DNA from: Sodaliphilus pleomorphus
GTDB taxonomy: Bacteria > Bacteroidota > Bacteroidia > Bacteroidales > Muribaculaceae
Assembly: GCF_009676955.1 (NCBI RefSeq)
Contig: NZ_CP045696.1
Location: 2,623,001-2,687,000, forward strand
Direction: 5' to 3'
Length of the DNA: 64,000 nucleotides
Of the stretch, positions 16,571 to 26,333 are shown one piece after another. Position numbers and translations under genes: made by a program. The notes under the pieces were generated by a model. The model was not told where the DNA came from and did no database searches. It was given only the letters and a program-made list of their open reading frames with translations. The number at the start of each line of letters is the position of its first letter. The stretch's first letter is position 1.

Positions 16571-19500
16571 TTAGAAGGTGTACTTCAAGCCAATTTGGGC
16601 ACGCCAGCGGCTGTAGTAGTCACTGTAGTTGTGCATGTTGTAGTCACCGTCGTGCAAGAACTGGAATGCATTGCTCTTAGCATTGTAGGTGATGGGGCTG
16701 AAGTACATCGAGGCACCTGTCGACTGGTAGCGGCCCCACTTCTTGTTGAACATGTTGCCCACGTTCTGGATGTCGAAGGTGAGGGTGAAGGCGTGGGTGT
16801 ACTTGCCGTAGTTGAACTTGTAGGTCTGTGCAAAGTGGAAGTCGAAGTGGTGCTCAAACTTCTCGTTGGCTGCAAAACGGTCGAAGTACTCGCCGCGGTG
16901 ATCCTTGAGGTAGCGCTCGCTGGCCAGCCACTGCTTCATGTTGGCCTTCTGCTGGTCGGCTGTGTAGGCCTTGGTAGCGATGAAGGTCATCTGGTCGACT
17001 TGGGCGTCGGTAGGAATGTAGATCAGGTCGTTGCCGTTGCTGCCGTCGTTGTTGAAGTCGCCGTAGTAGTAGATCGAGTAGGGCGAACCGCTGTTGGCCG
17101 TGTAGATGAGGCCCACGTTGGTGTTCCAGTGCTTGGCATAGTCCTTGCTGTAGAAGGCCGACACGGTGATCTTGTGAGGTATGTTGTAGGCGCTGTTGCC
17201 CACCTCGGGATCGTTAGGATTGCCGTGGGTGTAGTTGTAGTTGTAGTTGGAGGCTGCAACCGAGCTGCCGCCGTAGTTCACGCTCTTAGATTGTGTGAAG
17301 GTGTAGGCAGCGGCCAGGTCGAGACCGAAGTTGAACTTCTTCTCGGCCTTGAGGCTGGCGGTGAAGGTGTGACCCTTGCTGCTGTTGTCGAGCAGATACA
17401 CGCCGTTGAAGGGAGTGCCGCCGGTCATGCGGGTCAGGTAAGGACGGTTGTCGAAGTCAAGACCGAGTTTGCTGGCAACGGTAGTGGTGCCGTCCCAGTT
17501 GTAGGCGAGGTTCTTGTACACTACGTCGTTCAGGGTCTTCGACCACAGCACCTCGGCTGTCCAGTCGATGCCCAGCAGTTTTGCATCGAGACCCAGGTTC
17601 ATGCGCAGAGTCTGGCCAAACTTGAAGTCCTTGGCAAACACGTTCACCACTTGCGATCCACTGGCCTTGAGCTGGTTGTAGGCTGCACTCTGGTTGTGCG
17701 GGTCGGTGACAAGGGTCAGGTCCTTGGCAGCGTTGCCCGACACGTTGTAGGTCATGAGCTGGATGCCGGTGTTGGAGAAGTTGTTGCTCAGCCACACAAA
17801 CGGGATGCGGCCCGAGAACAGACCCACGCCGCCGCGCAACAGGAAGTTGTGGGGCTCGTCGAGCCAGTAGCGGAAGCCCAGACGTGGCGAGAAGAGCGGA
17901 GTGCTCTTGAGCTTATGGTTGGTAGCCACGTCCCAGTCGTCGCGCACGTCTTGCGAGATGGCGGTGTTGGCGGTCATGCTTTGTGCAAAGTCGTTGAAGG
18001 TCTTGTTCTCGCTGGGTGTGTCGAAGAACAAGGGGATGTCGACGCGCAGACCGTAGGTGAGGGTGAGGTCGCGGCTGGCACGCCACTGGTCTTGAGCATA
18101 GAAGCCCATCTGGCCGGCGCTGAAGCTTGCCCACCAGCGCGGGTCGCCAGTCACGTCGGTGTTGGCCTGGCCGTAGCGGTATTGCTTCACGTGGCCAGTC
18201 TCGCCGTTGAGTGCTGCATAGAAGTCGTCGGGGCTTGCAAAGTAGTAGGTGCCGTAGTTGTCTTGGATGAAGAGGTTCTTAAACTTGTAGAACTCCTCGT
18301 GGGTGCCAAAGGTGAAGGTGTGGTTGCCGCGATAGTAGTTCACGTTGTCGGTAAACGACCACACGTCTTGGTTCAAGCCATTGGCGCAGCTCGAACGCTC
18401 GGTGCCGAAGACCACGTTGCCGTTGCCCACGCCCGAGATCTGAATCATGGGGAACACACCGTGAGGATTGCGCGAGTCGCGCACACGCACATAGCTCAGC
18501 AAGGCCTCGTTGGCCCAGTTCTGGTTGATGTTGCTGTGCAACTCGGCAGTGAATGAGTTGGTCACACTCTTGAAGTCATACTGGTAGTCGGTGGCGTTGA
18601 GGCTGCCGGCCGTGGAGTTGCTGTTGAGCTGCTTGGCCGACACGATGCGCCAGCCCAGGGTGAGCTTGTTCTTGTCGTTGATGTTCCAGTCGAGCTTGAA
18701 GCCGCCCTTGTCGCTCTTGGTGTAGTTGTCGGGGTTGTTGAACGTGCCCGTGTAGCCCTTGGCCTGCAGTGCCGAGAGGAGCTGTTGCGCTACCTCGCCG
18801 TCGATTCTCGATGTTGAGCTGCCCAGCTTGTAGGGGTTGTTGTACTCGTCGTTGGCTTTCTCGTAGTTGGCAAAGAAAAACAGTTTGTCTTTGATGATGG
18901 GACCGCCCAGGGTCACACCATAGTGATAGGTTTTCTCGTGCTGGTATTTCTCCGAGGTTTTGCCGTTCATCAATTTATATTTCTCGCCGATGAGGTCCTG
19001 GTTGCGCCAGTCGCCGTAGACCGAGCCGTGGAACATGTTGGTGCCGCTCTTGGTGATGGCGTTGATCGATCCGCCGGTGAAGCCCGATTGGCGCACGTCG
19101 AAGGGTGCAACTTGCACCTGGATTTGATCGACGGTCTCCATCGAAATGGGCTGTGTGCCGGCTTGGCCGCCGTTCTGGCCGTTGCTCGTGAGGCCAAACA
19201 CATCGTTGTTGACTGCACCGTCGACCATGAAGCTATTGTAGCGGTTGCTCACGCCGTTGAAGGTCATTGCACCCGATTGCGAGATGTTGACAAAGGGGTT
19301 CAGACGTGTGGCGTCGGCAACACTGTGGTCGATCGAGGGCACGCGGGCGATGTCGGCTGCAGTGAATGCCATGGCTGCGCCAGTCTTGGTGGCGTCGATA
19401 CCGCTCTTGCCTGTGACCACCACTTCCTGGAGCTGTTGCGAGCTCAGCGAGAGGTTGGCGTCGGCATCGTAGGTTTCACCCAGGGTCAAGTAAATCTTGT

Positions 19501-19780
19501 CGAGGGTCTTGGTCTCGTAGCCGATGTAGGAAATCGTTACCGTGTAGGGGCCGCCTACGCGCATGCCCTGGATGGCGTAGTTACCACTCTGGTTGGTCAC
19601 AGCCGTGTAGCGGGTGCCCGAAGGCATGTGGGTGGCTATGACTGTTGCTCCAATGACAGCCTCGTTGTTGTCCGACAGGGTCACCTTGCCGGCCAGCGAT
19701 GAGCTCGTCACTTGAGCATCAAGACCAAATGCTACCATGAGCATGGTCAACAATGCAAAGATTTTGATTTTCATTGCCAT
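16571..19780 (-). CDS. Oar-like TonB-dependent outer membrane receptor
   Basis: 1069 residues. A signal peptide (MKIKIFALLTMLMVAFGLDA) is followed by a carboxypeptidase-regulatory-like domain (about 25-110: LAGKVTLSDNNEAVIGATV, GPYTVTISYIGYETKTLD). A plug domain begins near 115 (LQEVVVTGKSGIDATKTGAA, then NAITKSGTNMFHGSVYGDWR). A 22-strand-type barrel ends in the aromatic terminus IGLKYTF. The NAITKSGTNxFHG block and overall size fit the Oar/OmpA-related TonB-receptor group rather than SusC. No SusD partner is adjacent. The substrate is unknown; peptides, proteins or siderophores are all possible. Its leader is unusually long (see 19,781-20,077). A strong terminator follows. Confidence 0.92.
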   Translation of the reverse strand: MAMKIKIFALLTMLMVAFGLDAQVTSSSLAGKVTLSDNNEAVIGATVIATHMPSGTRYTAVTNQSGNYAIQGMRVGGPYTVTISYIGYETKTLDKIYLTLGETYDADANLSLSSQQLQEVVVTGKSGIDATKTGAAMAFTAADIARVPSIDHSVADATRLNPFVNISQSGAMTFNGVSNRYNSFMVDGAVNNDVFGLTSNGQNGGQAGTQPISMETVDQIQVQVAPFDVRQSGFTGGSINAITKSGTNMFHGSVYGDWRNQDLIGEKYKLMNGKTSEKYQHEKTYHYGVTLGGPIIKDKLFFFANYEKANDEYNNPYKLGSSTSRIDGEVAQQLLSALQAKGYTGTFNNPDNYTKSDKGGFKLDWNINDKNKLTLGWRIVSAKQLNSNSTAGSLNATDYQYDFKSVTNSFTAELHSNINQNWANEALLSYVRVRDSRNPHGVFPMIQISGVGNGNVVFGTERSSCANGLNQDVWSFTDNVNYYRGNHTFTFGTHEEFYKFKNLFIQDNYGTYYFASPDDFYAALNGETGHVKQYRYGQANTDVTGDPRWWASFSAGQMGFYAQDQWRASRDLTLTYGLRVDIPLFFDTPSENKTFNDFAQSMTANTAISQDVRDDWDVATNHKLKSTPLFSPRLGFRYWLDEPHNFLLRGGVGLFSGRIPFVWLSNNFSNTGIQLMTYNVSGNAAKDLTLVTDPHNQSAAYNQLKASGSQVVNVFAKDFKFGQTLRMNLGLDAKLLGIDWTAEVLWSKTLNDVVYKNLAYNWDGTTTVASKLGLDFDNRPYLTRMTGGTPFNGVYLLDNSSKGHTFTASLKAEKKFNFGLDLAAAYTFTQSKSVNYGGSSVAASNYNYNYTHGNPNDPEVGNSAYNIPHKITVSAFYSKDYAKHWNTNVGLIYTANSGSPYSIYYYGDFNNDGSNGNDLIYIPTDAQVDQMTFIATKAYTADQQKANMKQWLASERYLKDHRGEYFDRFAANEKFEHHFDFHFAQTYKFNYGKYTHAFTLTFDIQNVGNMFNKKWGRYQSTGASMYFSPITYNAKSNAFQFLHDGDYNMHNYSDYYSRWRAQIGLKYTF

Positions 19781-19902
19781 AATGTTTGTTTAAATATAGT
19801 TGGTTGTATAAAAGGATGTCCTTTTTTTGTTAATTACAGATAGAAATCATATTCTCAGTTGTACTGCCATCGCTGTGATGACCTGTTGTTGTAAAACGTC
19901 AA

Positions 19903-19932
19903 CACGCCGTGTCACATGAGTGGCACAGCGTG
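19903..19932 (-). promoter_or_regulatory. Leader hairpin upstream of the TonB-dependent receptor
   Basis: CACGCCGTGTCAC and GTGGCACAGCGTG pair over 13 positions with two mismatches around a 4-nt loop. It lies in the 440-bp gap between receptor and DUF6056 genes, about 120 nt upstream of the receptor ATG and inside the leader predicted from the box at 20,070. I recognise no known riboswitch. The rest of the gap (19,781-20,200) is AT-rich and shows no gene. Confidence 0.4.
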
Positions 19933-20069
19933 CATGAGATTTTCTTCATAAGTGATGAGGTCGTATTTGTGCTTCGTTGGCCGTAAATGGTCACGAAATA
20001 CAGATGTCGTATGTAAATAAATTGCTGCATTTTGCTGCTTGTGGCGCAAAAATGTTCTTTATTTCACCG

Positions 20070-20077
20070 CAAAGATA
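20070..20077 (-). promoter_or_regulatory. Candidate -7 box for the TonB-dependent receptor
   Basis: TATCTTTG on the minus strand matches TAnnTTTG. It is the only good match in the gap and would give a leader of roughly 285 nt. Confidence 0.4.
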
Positions 20078-20206
20078 GTTATAATTTTAAATTTAACGAT
20101 AGGTAATTTAATTTTTAACTATTTTAATTAAAATCCTTAAAATCCTATGGGTGCTTTGGCAACTATGGTGGGCAGCAGTTGTGTGGGGGAAATGACAAAA
20201 AATGCT

Positions 20207-20214
20207 TACCTTTG
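20207..20214 (+). promoter_or_regulatory. -7 box directly before the first DUF6056 gene
   Basis: TACCTTTG lies 8 bp before the ATG at 20,222. This argues against the longer upstream starts and implies a very short or leaderless message. Confidence 0.5.
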
Positions 20215-20221
20215 CATCAGG

Positions 20222-21865
20222 ATGTGGAGCAAGTTGAAATACTGGATTGCCGATAACCGTGGCTACTGCCTGACGATGCTCGTGGCCGTGGCGGTGTTTG
20301 GCGCGTTCAATGTGCTCACCACGCTCAAGCCCGACGACCTGCACTTTGCCATGATAGCCGGCAGCGACGACAAGGTGCCCATTGCCGGCTGGCACGATTT
20401 GTGGACCTCGTGGTCGACGATTTCTGTGAGCGACAATGGCCGCTTGGCCAACTATATCACGCAATTTTTCTCGGCCTTGGCAGGGAAATCGTGGTTCAAC
20501 GTGGCCAATGTGGTGGTTTTTGCTCTTTTTCTACACTTCACAGGGCTGTGCATCACCTCGCGCCAGCGCGTGCCGGCCGTGGTGGCTTTGCTCACTTGTG
20601 TCATGGTGCTGCTTGTCATTCCCTATCCCGGCGAGACCATGCTGTGGATGTGCGGGAGTCTCAACTACTTGTGGTCGGCGACCTTGTCGGTCGTCGTGAT
20701 TGCCGTTGTCACACTGCCGTGGCCCTGGCGTTGCGGCTGGCTCCAAGTGGTGGCGTTCTGCTTGCTGGCGCTTGTGGCTGGCTGGATGCAGGAGAGTGCA
20801 AGCTATCCCGTGAGTTTCGGCTGGCTGGCCTGGATGCTTGCGCGCCGCCGGCGCCCGCGAGCTGGCGAGCTGGCCGCCCTGGCCTGCTATGTGCTGGGTG
20901 CCGTGCTCATCACCTGCTCGCCTGCAGCATGGCAGCGGCTGGCCGATGCCGGCGTGGGCGGCGATGGCTCGATAGCGGCGACGATCCTGCGGCACTGCCG
21001 TGTGATAGCCTTGCGCAGTGTGCGCTATGGGATGCCTGTGCTGGCACTGCTGGTCATCGTGGCTACATGGCTGAAGAAAGGCGGCAAGACGGTTGTGGCC
21101 GATTGCTGGAACTGGATTTGGCTGGGCAATGTGATTTTGCTCTTTATCCTTGCCGACCCTCACAAGCAACGTCTCTATTTCTTCTATGTGCTCACAAGCT
21201 ATGTGGTGGTGGCGCGGTGGTTCTATGTGCTGCTGGCCGAGCGCCACAGCCTGATGCGCTGGGCTACGGTGGCGCTTGCCGTTGCAACAGTGTGGCCTGC
21301 CGGGGCGGCCTTCAAGGCGCTTGCCGGCTACAAGCGTGGCTACGACCATGTCGAGGCCCTCATTGCGGCATCACCGGCCAGCTGTGTGCTCCGGTCCTAT
21401 GACCCGCCCTACAACCGCTGGATAGCCACCAACCATTTCGACTCGGCCAGTTTCTTCGACTACAACACGCTCTTCTGCCGCTACTACGGCAAGTCGAGCT
21501 TGGTATTTCTGCGCCCTGCGCTTTATGAGCGCTATCATCGAGCCGATTTTCTGACTGGCGGCACGCTGGCCCCGTTTGCCAGTAGCTGCCCGCAGCTCGC
21601 CAGCCGCATCTATGTGTTTCGGGGGCAGGATTATTCCATCTTGCCCGTCGACTCGGCCTGCATCGACACGCGCTATGAGTCGCGCCACATGGAGCTCGAC
21701 CGCCAGCTGGCACAGCCCAACAGCCTCACCTATTTCTGGCTGAAGCAACGCGGACGATTCTACATGATTATTCCGCCCGTTGAGGCCGATGTGACACGCC
21801 TCGAGATTCCGCTTCTCGACGGCGGCCGGCCTGTGAAGGTGGTGATGACCCGTCAAAATCGATAA
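20222..21865 (+). CDS. DUF6056-family polytopic membrane protein, copy 1
   Basis: 547 residues from ATG 20222 (MWSKLKYWIADNRGYCLTML). The frame is open further upstream, but the promoter box at 20207-20214 makes those starts unlikely. About ten hydrophobic helices span residues 15-360. A soluble C-terminal domain follows (SFFDYNTLFCRYYGKSSLVF...RGRFYMIIPPVEADVTRLEI). Family signatures are FNVLTTLKPDDLHFA, SVSDNGRLANYITQFFSALA, and IPYPGETMLWMCGSLNYLWS with a conserved PGE and GSLNYLW. The fold resembles GT-C-like integral membrane enzymes, so a glycosyl-transfer or lipid-linked sugar role is possible but unproven. Copy 2 follows after 7 bp. Confidence 0.82.
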   Translation: MWSKLKYWIADNRGYCLTMLVAVAVFGAFNVLTTLKPDDLHFAMIAGSDDKVPIAGWHDLWTSWSTISVSDNGRLANYITQFFSALAGKSWFNVANVVVFALFLHFTGLCITSRQRVPAVVALLTCVMVLLVIPYPGETMLWMCGSLNYLWSATLSVVVIAVVTLPWPWRCGWLQVVAFCLLALVAGWMQESASYPVSFGWLAWMLARRRRPRAGELAALACYVLGAVLITCSPAAWQRLADAGVGGDGSIAATILRHCRVIALRSVRYGMPVLALLVIVATWLKKGGKTVVADCWNWIWLGNVILLFILADPHKQRLYFFYVLTSYVVVARWFYVLLAERHSLMRWATVALAVATVWPAGAAFKALAGYKRGYDHVEALIAASPASCVLRSYDPPYNRWIATNHFDSASFFDYNTLFCRYYGKSSLVFLRPALYERYHRADFLTGGTLAPFASSCPQLASRIYVFRGQDYSILPVDSACIDTRYESRHMELDRQLAQPNSLTYFWLKQRGRFYMIIPPVEADVTRLEIPLLDGGRPVKVVMTRQNR

Positions 21866-21872
21866 ACGACTC

Positions 21873-23570
21873 ATGACCTTGTCAACGCTCACATATCGCC
21901 GCTCCTCGCTGCCGGGCAAGGCCTACCTGGCTGCCTTGGCGCTCGCTGGCATGGTTTTCTACATGTTCAATGTGCTCACCACGCTCAAGGGCGACGACAT
22001 GCTGTATTCCTATATTATAGGTACCGACTATGTGCCCATCAGGTCGCTGGCGGGCTGGCTCAAGTCGCTGCCGGGCCTCTATGTGCAGGAGAATGGCCGC
22101 ATGGCCAATATCCTGACCCAGCTCTTTGCCGGTGTGCTGGGCAAGCCAGTCTTTGACGTGCTCAATGCCCTGATGCTTGTGTTGCTGCTTCACCTCGTGG
22201 TGGTGCATGTGGCGGGCAAGGCACGCCCTGTGGCGGTGGTCGCCATCACCATGCTCATGATTTTTGCCGTCATTCCCTATCCAGGCGAGACGCTGCTGTG
22301 GATGTGTGGCAGTCTCAACTACCTATGGGCAGCCACCTTCACGCTCTACTGGCTGCACTGGCTGCACTCCCGTCGCAACAGTCGCCTCATGGCCTGGCAA
22401 CAGGTGGCACTATTTCTTGCCAGCTGGGTGGCCGGGCAGATGAACGAGGCGGTGACGGTGCCCGTAGCGCTGGGCCTGTGCATGTGGCTTGTGGCTACGC
22501 GCAAGAGGCCCGACGCGGTGCTCTTGACTGCAATGGCGGGATACAGCCTGGGCGTGCTGCTCATCGTGTGCTCGCCTGGAGCCTGGGCACGTGTGCGCTC
22601 GGGCGACGTCAACCTTGCCGGCTCGGCAGCATGGCTGCTGGGTCGCCGCTTGCTCGTGGTGGGCTACAAGGCTGTAATCTATGTCTTTCCGGCCACGGCG
22701 GTGCTGCTCATGACTTGGGAGGGGAAGCATCACGGCTGGCGCAAGCTGGCTGCCGACTTGTGGCCTTGGATCATGCTGGGCTGCGTGCTGCTGCTCTACG
22801 CCCTGGGCGACTCCAAGAAGCCTCGCCTGTATTTCTTCTTCACCCTTGTGGGCTACATCTACACCATGCGTTGGCTCTATTGCCGCTATGGCTCCCGTGC
22901 CCGCTTGAGGCGTGCGGCGGCCGTGCTGTGTGCACTGGCTTGCATCTATCCTGTGGCGGCTGTGGCGGCCGAGCTCAGGGCCTACAAGGCTTACAACAGC
23001 GCCATGGTGGCGCGCATTGCAGCTGCCCCGGCCAACTGTGTGCTCTCTGCCTCGAGCTACCGCAACACGGTGTGGAGTCGCCGCTGGATTGCCCCCAACT
23101 ACTACGACAGCATGCTCTACAGCGGCTACAACGACCTCTATGAGCGCTACTACGGCAAGCGCCATGTGGCCTTTGTGCGCGAGCCCTTGATGCAGCGCTA
23201 CCTGTCGGCCAACTTTGTAGCCGGCACTCAGCTTGTGCCCTTGCGCAGCAGTCATTCCCGTCTCGTCGACACTGTGCTGGCGGTGCCTGGCTCGTCCTAC
23301 TCGATCATTCCCATCGACTCGGCACATCTCGACAAGCACAATTGCGGGCTCGACTTCGACCTCGACCCCGTGCACAACCGCAACACCGAGACGCCTGCCG
23401 TGTACTACTACGACAACAAGATAAGAACACACAACCACCTGCCGTTTTTCAACATCTTTCACCGCGGGCGCTGCTATCTCATCGTGCCGGCGGTGGAGCG
23501 CGACGTTGTGCACCTGCGCATCCCTGTGGTGAGTGGCGGCAAGGAGGTGTGGGTCGACTTGTATCGATAG
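21873..23570 (+). CDS. DUF6056-family polytopic membrane protein, copy 2
   Basis: 565 residues, a tandem paralogue of the preceding gene. It shares FNVLTTLKGDDMLYS, ENGRMANILTQLFAGVLGKP, IPYPGETLLWMCGSLNYLWA, and the tail NDLYERYYGKRHVAFVREPL...GRCYLIVPAVERDVVHLRIP. About ten membrane helices are followed by a C-terminal soluble domain. The 7-bp gap indicates cotranscription. Substrate and reaction are unknown. Divergence between the copies is large enough to suggest an old duplication with distinct substrates, not a recent one. Confidence 0.82.
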   Translation: MTLSTLTYRRSSLPGKAYLAALALAGMVFYMFNVLTTLKGDDMLYSYIIGTDYVPIRSLAGWLKSLPGLYVQENGRMANILTQLFAGVLGKPVFDVLNALMLVLLLHLVVVHVAGKARPVAVVAITMLMIFAVIPYPGETLLWMCGSLNYLWAATFTLYWLHWLHSRRNSRLMAWQQVALFLASWVAGQMNEAVTVPVALGLCMWLVATRKRPDAVLLTAMAGYSLGVLLIVCSPGAWARVRSGDVNLAGSAAWLLGRRLLVVGYKAVIYVFPATAVLLMTWEGKHHGWRKLAADLWPWIMLGCVLLLYALGDSKKPRLYFFFTLVGYIYTMRWLYCRYGSRARLRRAAAVLCALACIYPVAAVAAELRAYKAYNSAMVARIAAAPANCVLSASSYRNTVWSRRWIAPNYYDSMLYSGYNDLYERYYGKRHVAFVREPLMQRYLSANFVAGTQLVPLRSSHSRLVDTVLAVPGSSYSIIPIDSAHLDKHNCGLDFDLDPVHNRNTETPAVYYYDNKIRTHNHLPFFNIFHRGRCYLIVPAVERDVVHLRIPVVSGGKEVWVDLYR

Positions 23571-23629
23571 CCGTCGTGATTTAGTTTTCAACGATATTAT
23601 TATAGATTAAAGGAGTAACAAAAGAAAAA

Positions 23630-23947
23630 ATGATTGTTTTCAACACTACATTTCATGTGGGCGAGGCCCACTGCCAGGAGTTTCTCGCCTGGCTGCGCGA
23701 GGAGTATGTGCCCCGTGCCACTGCCCACGGCGTCTTGATCCACCCGCGCCTGCACCGCATCATGGGGCACCGCGGTGCCGATGCCGACGGCGGTGTGAGC
23801 TATGCCTTGCAGCTCGAGGTCGCCTCGCTGGGCCAGCTGCAACGCTGGAATCTTGCCGTGGGCAAGGACTTGATGGCCCGCATGGCCAGCCGTTTCGGCT
23901 CGCGTGTGGTCGCTTTCTCGACTATGATGGAAAAGCTTGAGCTGTGA
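23630..23947 (+). CDS. DUF4286 family protein
   Basis: 105-residue cytoplasmic protein with a dimeric alpha/beta-barrel-like pattern: [66 protein letters not shown]. Its function is unknown. DUF4286 genes sit directly upstream of ruvC in many Bacteroidales, and here the stop codon overlaps a GTG that could start ruvC (GTGA), suggesting coupled expression. Confidence 0.85.
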   Translation: MIVFNTTFHVGEAHCQEFLAWLREEYVPRATAHGVLIHPRLHRIMGHRGADADGGVSYALQLEVASLGQLQRWNLAVGKDLMARMASRFGSRVVAFSTMMEKLEL

Positions 23948-23949
23948 AA

Positions 23950-24516
23950 ATGGAAAGCGAGTTTGACAAAATAATCATAGGCATCGACCCTGGCACCAAC
24001 GTCATGGGCTACGGTTTGCTTGGCGTGAAGGGCAAGAAACCCAGCCTCATTGCCATGGGGGTGCTCAAGCTCAACCGCTACGAGGACCACTACCTGCGCC
24101 TGCGGCGCATCTTTGAGCGTGTGACAAGTCTTATCGACGAGTATCTGCCCGACGAGATGTCGATCGAAGCCCCGTTCTATGGCAAGAATGTGCAATCGAT
24201 GCTCAAGCTGGGGCGTGCCCAGGGGGTGGCCATGGCGGCAGCCTTGCACCACGACTTGTCGATCACCGAGTATGAGCCGCGCAAGATAAAGCAGGCCATC
24301 ACCGGCACCGGCGCGGCCAGCAAGGAGCAGGTGGCTGCCATGTTGCAGCGCGAACTTAACATTGCTCCCAGCGAGATGCCCGACTTTCTCGATGCCACCG
24401 ATGCCCTGGCTGCGGCTTTGTGCCACTTCTACGAGTGCCAGAAGCCGGCTTTTGCCCGCGGGGTGCACAGCTGGAAGTCGTATATCGCCCAGCACCCCGA
24501 CCGGGTGAAGCGCTGA
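23950..24516 (+). CDS. ruvC: Holliday junction resolvase RuvC
   Basis: 188 residues from ATG 23950 ([20 protein letters not shown]). A GTG two codons upstream, overlapping the previous stop, is an alternative start. Catalytic acids are visible: Asp in [12 protein letters not shown], Glu in [10 protein letters not shown], and the paired Asp in [15 protein letters not shown]. The [20 protein letters not shown] helix is a strong RuvC signature. The enzyme nicks Holliday junctions symmetrically with RuvAB. Length and neighbour (DUF4286) fit Bacteroidales. Confidence 0.96.
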   Translation: MESEFDKIIIGIDPGTNVMGYGLLGVKGKKPSLIAMGVLKLNRYEDHYLRLRRIFERVTSLIDEYLPDEMSIEAPFYGKNVQSMLKLGRAQGVAMAAALHHDLSITEYEPRKIKQAITGTGAASKEQVAAMLQRELNIAPSEMPDFLDATDALAAALCHFYECQKPAFARGVHSWKSYIAQHPDRVKR

Positions 24517-24529
24517 GCACCCGCCCTCG

Positions 24530-25819
24530 CTACCTCACGCGCAGCAGGTAGCCGGCGGCCTGGTCGAGCACGATGTTGCAGGCCTTGCCGTCGATCACTT
24601 GGTGTATGTAGAGCTCCACGGGAGTGTCGGGGGTGGAGCACACACATTGTATCTCGGGCACGTTGTCGACGTAGTTTACGGGTTGCTTCACGTCGCTGCG
24701 CACGTCGTAGGTGGCCTCGACGGCATCGCCCTTCATGAGCACAATGGCGGTGAGCGGCGAGATCTGTGCCCCGTCCATCCACACGGCATACACGTTGTAG
24801 ACGGTGGCTGCTGCAGCGCCTCGGCGGCTATTTTTGTCGGTCCACTGTGCCAGCCACTGGTCGCGCACGATGCTGCGGTCGTAGAGTGCCTCGATGCTGT
24901 TTTTGGTGCCTGTGCTCATCGATTGCTTTTTCTCGCCGCTTTTCCAGCGAGAGAAGGGTACAAAGCTGTGCGACTTGCGGGTGGCGGCAGTAAATGCTAT
25001 GGGAAACACCTCGTGGCTGGCATAGCCCCTAAACATCTTGGTCTTGAGTGCGGCTTTCTTGAGCTGGAAGCTGCCGGTGCCGGCTGGCACGATTTCGTTC
25101 ACGGTCGACTTGAAGGCCATGTACTTGTAGGGCTGGGCATTGTCGAGAGTGGCAGGATCATAGGCAAAGCGGTTGCCCTCGATGTCGGCCGTGAGCATCA
25201 CGGGGCGCTCGCGGCGCGTGGTGTTGCTTGCCCAGTAGAGGCCCATGTCGGTGATGGGCGCCCAAGTGAGCTGTTCGGCATCGATTGCCTTGCTGCGGTT
25301 GGCTTTTTTCAAGATGTTTTTGGCATATTTGTTGGCCTTTTTTGCATCGTTCATTCCCTCAACAGTGTACTGGTGCTTGTATTGAGCATCGGGGCCGTAG
25401 GTGTCGCCCTTCACAGTGCGCTTGTCGGTCACCACGGTGCCCTTGGCACTGCCTTTCACTGGCGTGTAGGTGAAGAGGCTGGTAGTGTTGTCGACCGTCT
25501 CGTCGAGTATCACGCAGGAGCCTTTCACCGTGATTAGCTGGCTGCCGTTGGTGGCGGCAAGCAAGGCGGGTTTCTTGCCCTTGGCGCCTGCCACGATGGC
25601 TTGGTCCATGCCGTCGTAGCTGCGCAGCCACAACTCGCTGGCACCGTCGCCGTCGATGTCGACCAGGGCATAGCGGTAGGGGTATTTTGCCGTGAGCCCG
25701 GCACTTTGCCACAGCTGGGTGAGCTGGCTCATGTGGGTGATGAAATAGGTGGCATCCTGGGCTGTGGCAGCAGTTGCCCCGAGCAGCAGCAGTGAGATGC
25801 CGATAAGTGTTTTCCTCAT
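24530..25819 (-). CDS. Exported protein of unknown function
   Basis: 429 residues with a clear signal peptide (MRKTLIGISLLLLGATAATA, cleavage near AQDA). A calcium-loop-like motif, LVDIDGDGASELWLRSYDG, near residue 50 resembles FG-GAP/VCBS-type or EF-hand loops and suggests an extracellular beta-rich protein. No catalytic motif or sorting tail is seen. It converges on ruvC with a 13-bp gap. I do not recognise the family. The gene stands alone: no same-strand neighbour exists within 2 kb once the group II intron is discounted. Confidence 0.65.
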   Translation of the reverse strand: MRKTLIGISLLLLGATAATAQDATYFITHMSQLTQLWQSAGLTAKYPYRYALVDIDGDGASELWLRSYDGMDQAIVAGAKGKKPALLAATNGSQLITVKGSCVILDETVDNTTSLFTYTPVKGSAKGTVVTDKRTVKGDTYGPDAQYKHQYTVEGMNDAKKANKYAKNILKKANRSKAIDAEQLTWAPITDMGLYWASNTTRRERPVMLTADIEGNRFAYDPATLDNAQPYKYMAFKSTVNEIVPAGTGSFQLKKAALKTKMFRGYASHEVFPIAFTAATRKSHSFVPFSRWKSGEKKQSMSTGTKNSIEALYDRSIVRDQWLAQWTDKNSRRGAAAATVYNVYAVWMDGAQISPLTAIVLMKGDAVEATYDVRSDVKQPVNYVDNVPEIQCVCSTPDTPVELYIHQVIDGKACNIVLDQAAGYLLRVR

Positions 25820-25886
25820 TTTACTATCGTTTTTATATTGTTTCGATTGTGAATTGCTGTTTTGCCTGTTATAAAAGTAGAAACGA

Positions 25887-25917
25887 AGCGGCCCGGCAAC
25901 TATTGTGTCGGGCCGCT
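25887..25917 (-). terminator. Terminator separated from its gene by the group II intron
   Basis: AGCGGCCCG and CGGGCCGCT form a perfect 9-bp stem. On the minus strand a T-rich stretch (TTCGTTTCTACTTTT) follows. It is probably the original terminator of the cohesin-like gene at 27,885, now about 1.9 kb away because the intron inserted between stop codon and hairpin. Confidence 0.6.
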
Positions 25918-26333
25918 CCTATTTGTTCGCCCGACATGGGCATAATCTAATGGGTGCAAGTCCCGAGCGTGCCCCGATAGCGGGAAGCGCATAGTCCGAA
26001 GCAACGGTGTCGACCGCGAGGAGAATCGGAAGGAAGCTAAGGACAAAAGTCTGGCTCCACGCACAGAAACTTGATACAAGGCTCAAAGTCAGGGGTAAGG
26101 TTGCAAAACAAACCAAAGCCCGATAGCTATCCGGACTGACGCGAGTAAATCAAGGGAGTATAAGACTGAAAGATTATGTTCTTAATCGGGGAGGTCTGTG
26201 GGGCGAGCCGCAAGGCAAGCAGTAACAACGAACCCACAGAAGTCAGCAGATGCCATAGTAGTCGACGCCTTAAAGCTCGTGGGCGGAGACGAAGGGCAAA
26301 ACTTAACCACACGAGCAAAACTTTATTTACCCG

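Noticed and set aside
19781..20200. Cobalamin or other known riboswitch in front of the TonB-dependent receptor
   Set aside because: I could not find any conserved box of a known riboswitch class; only a simple hairpin is visible.
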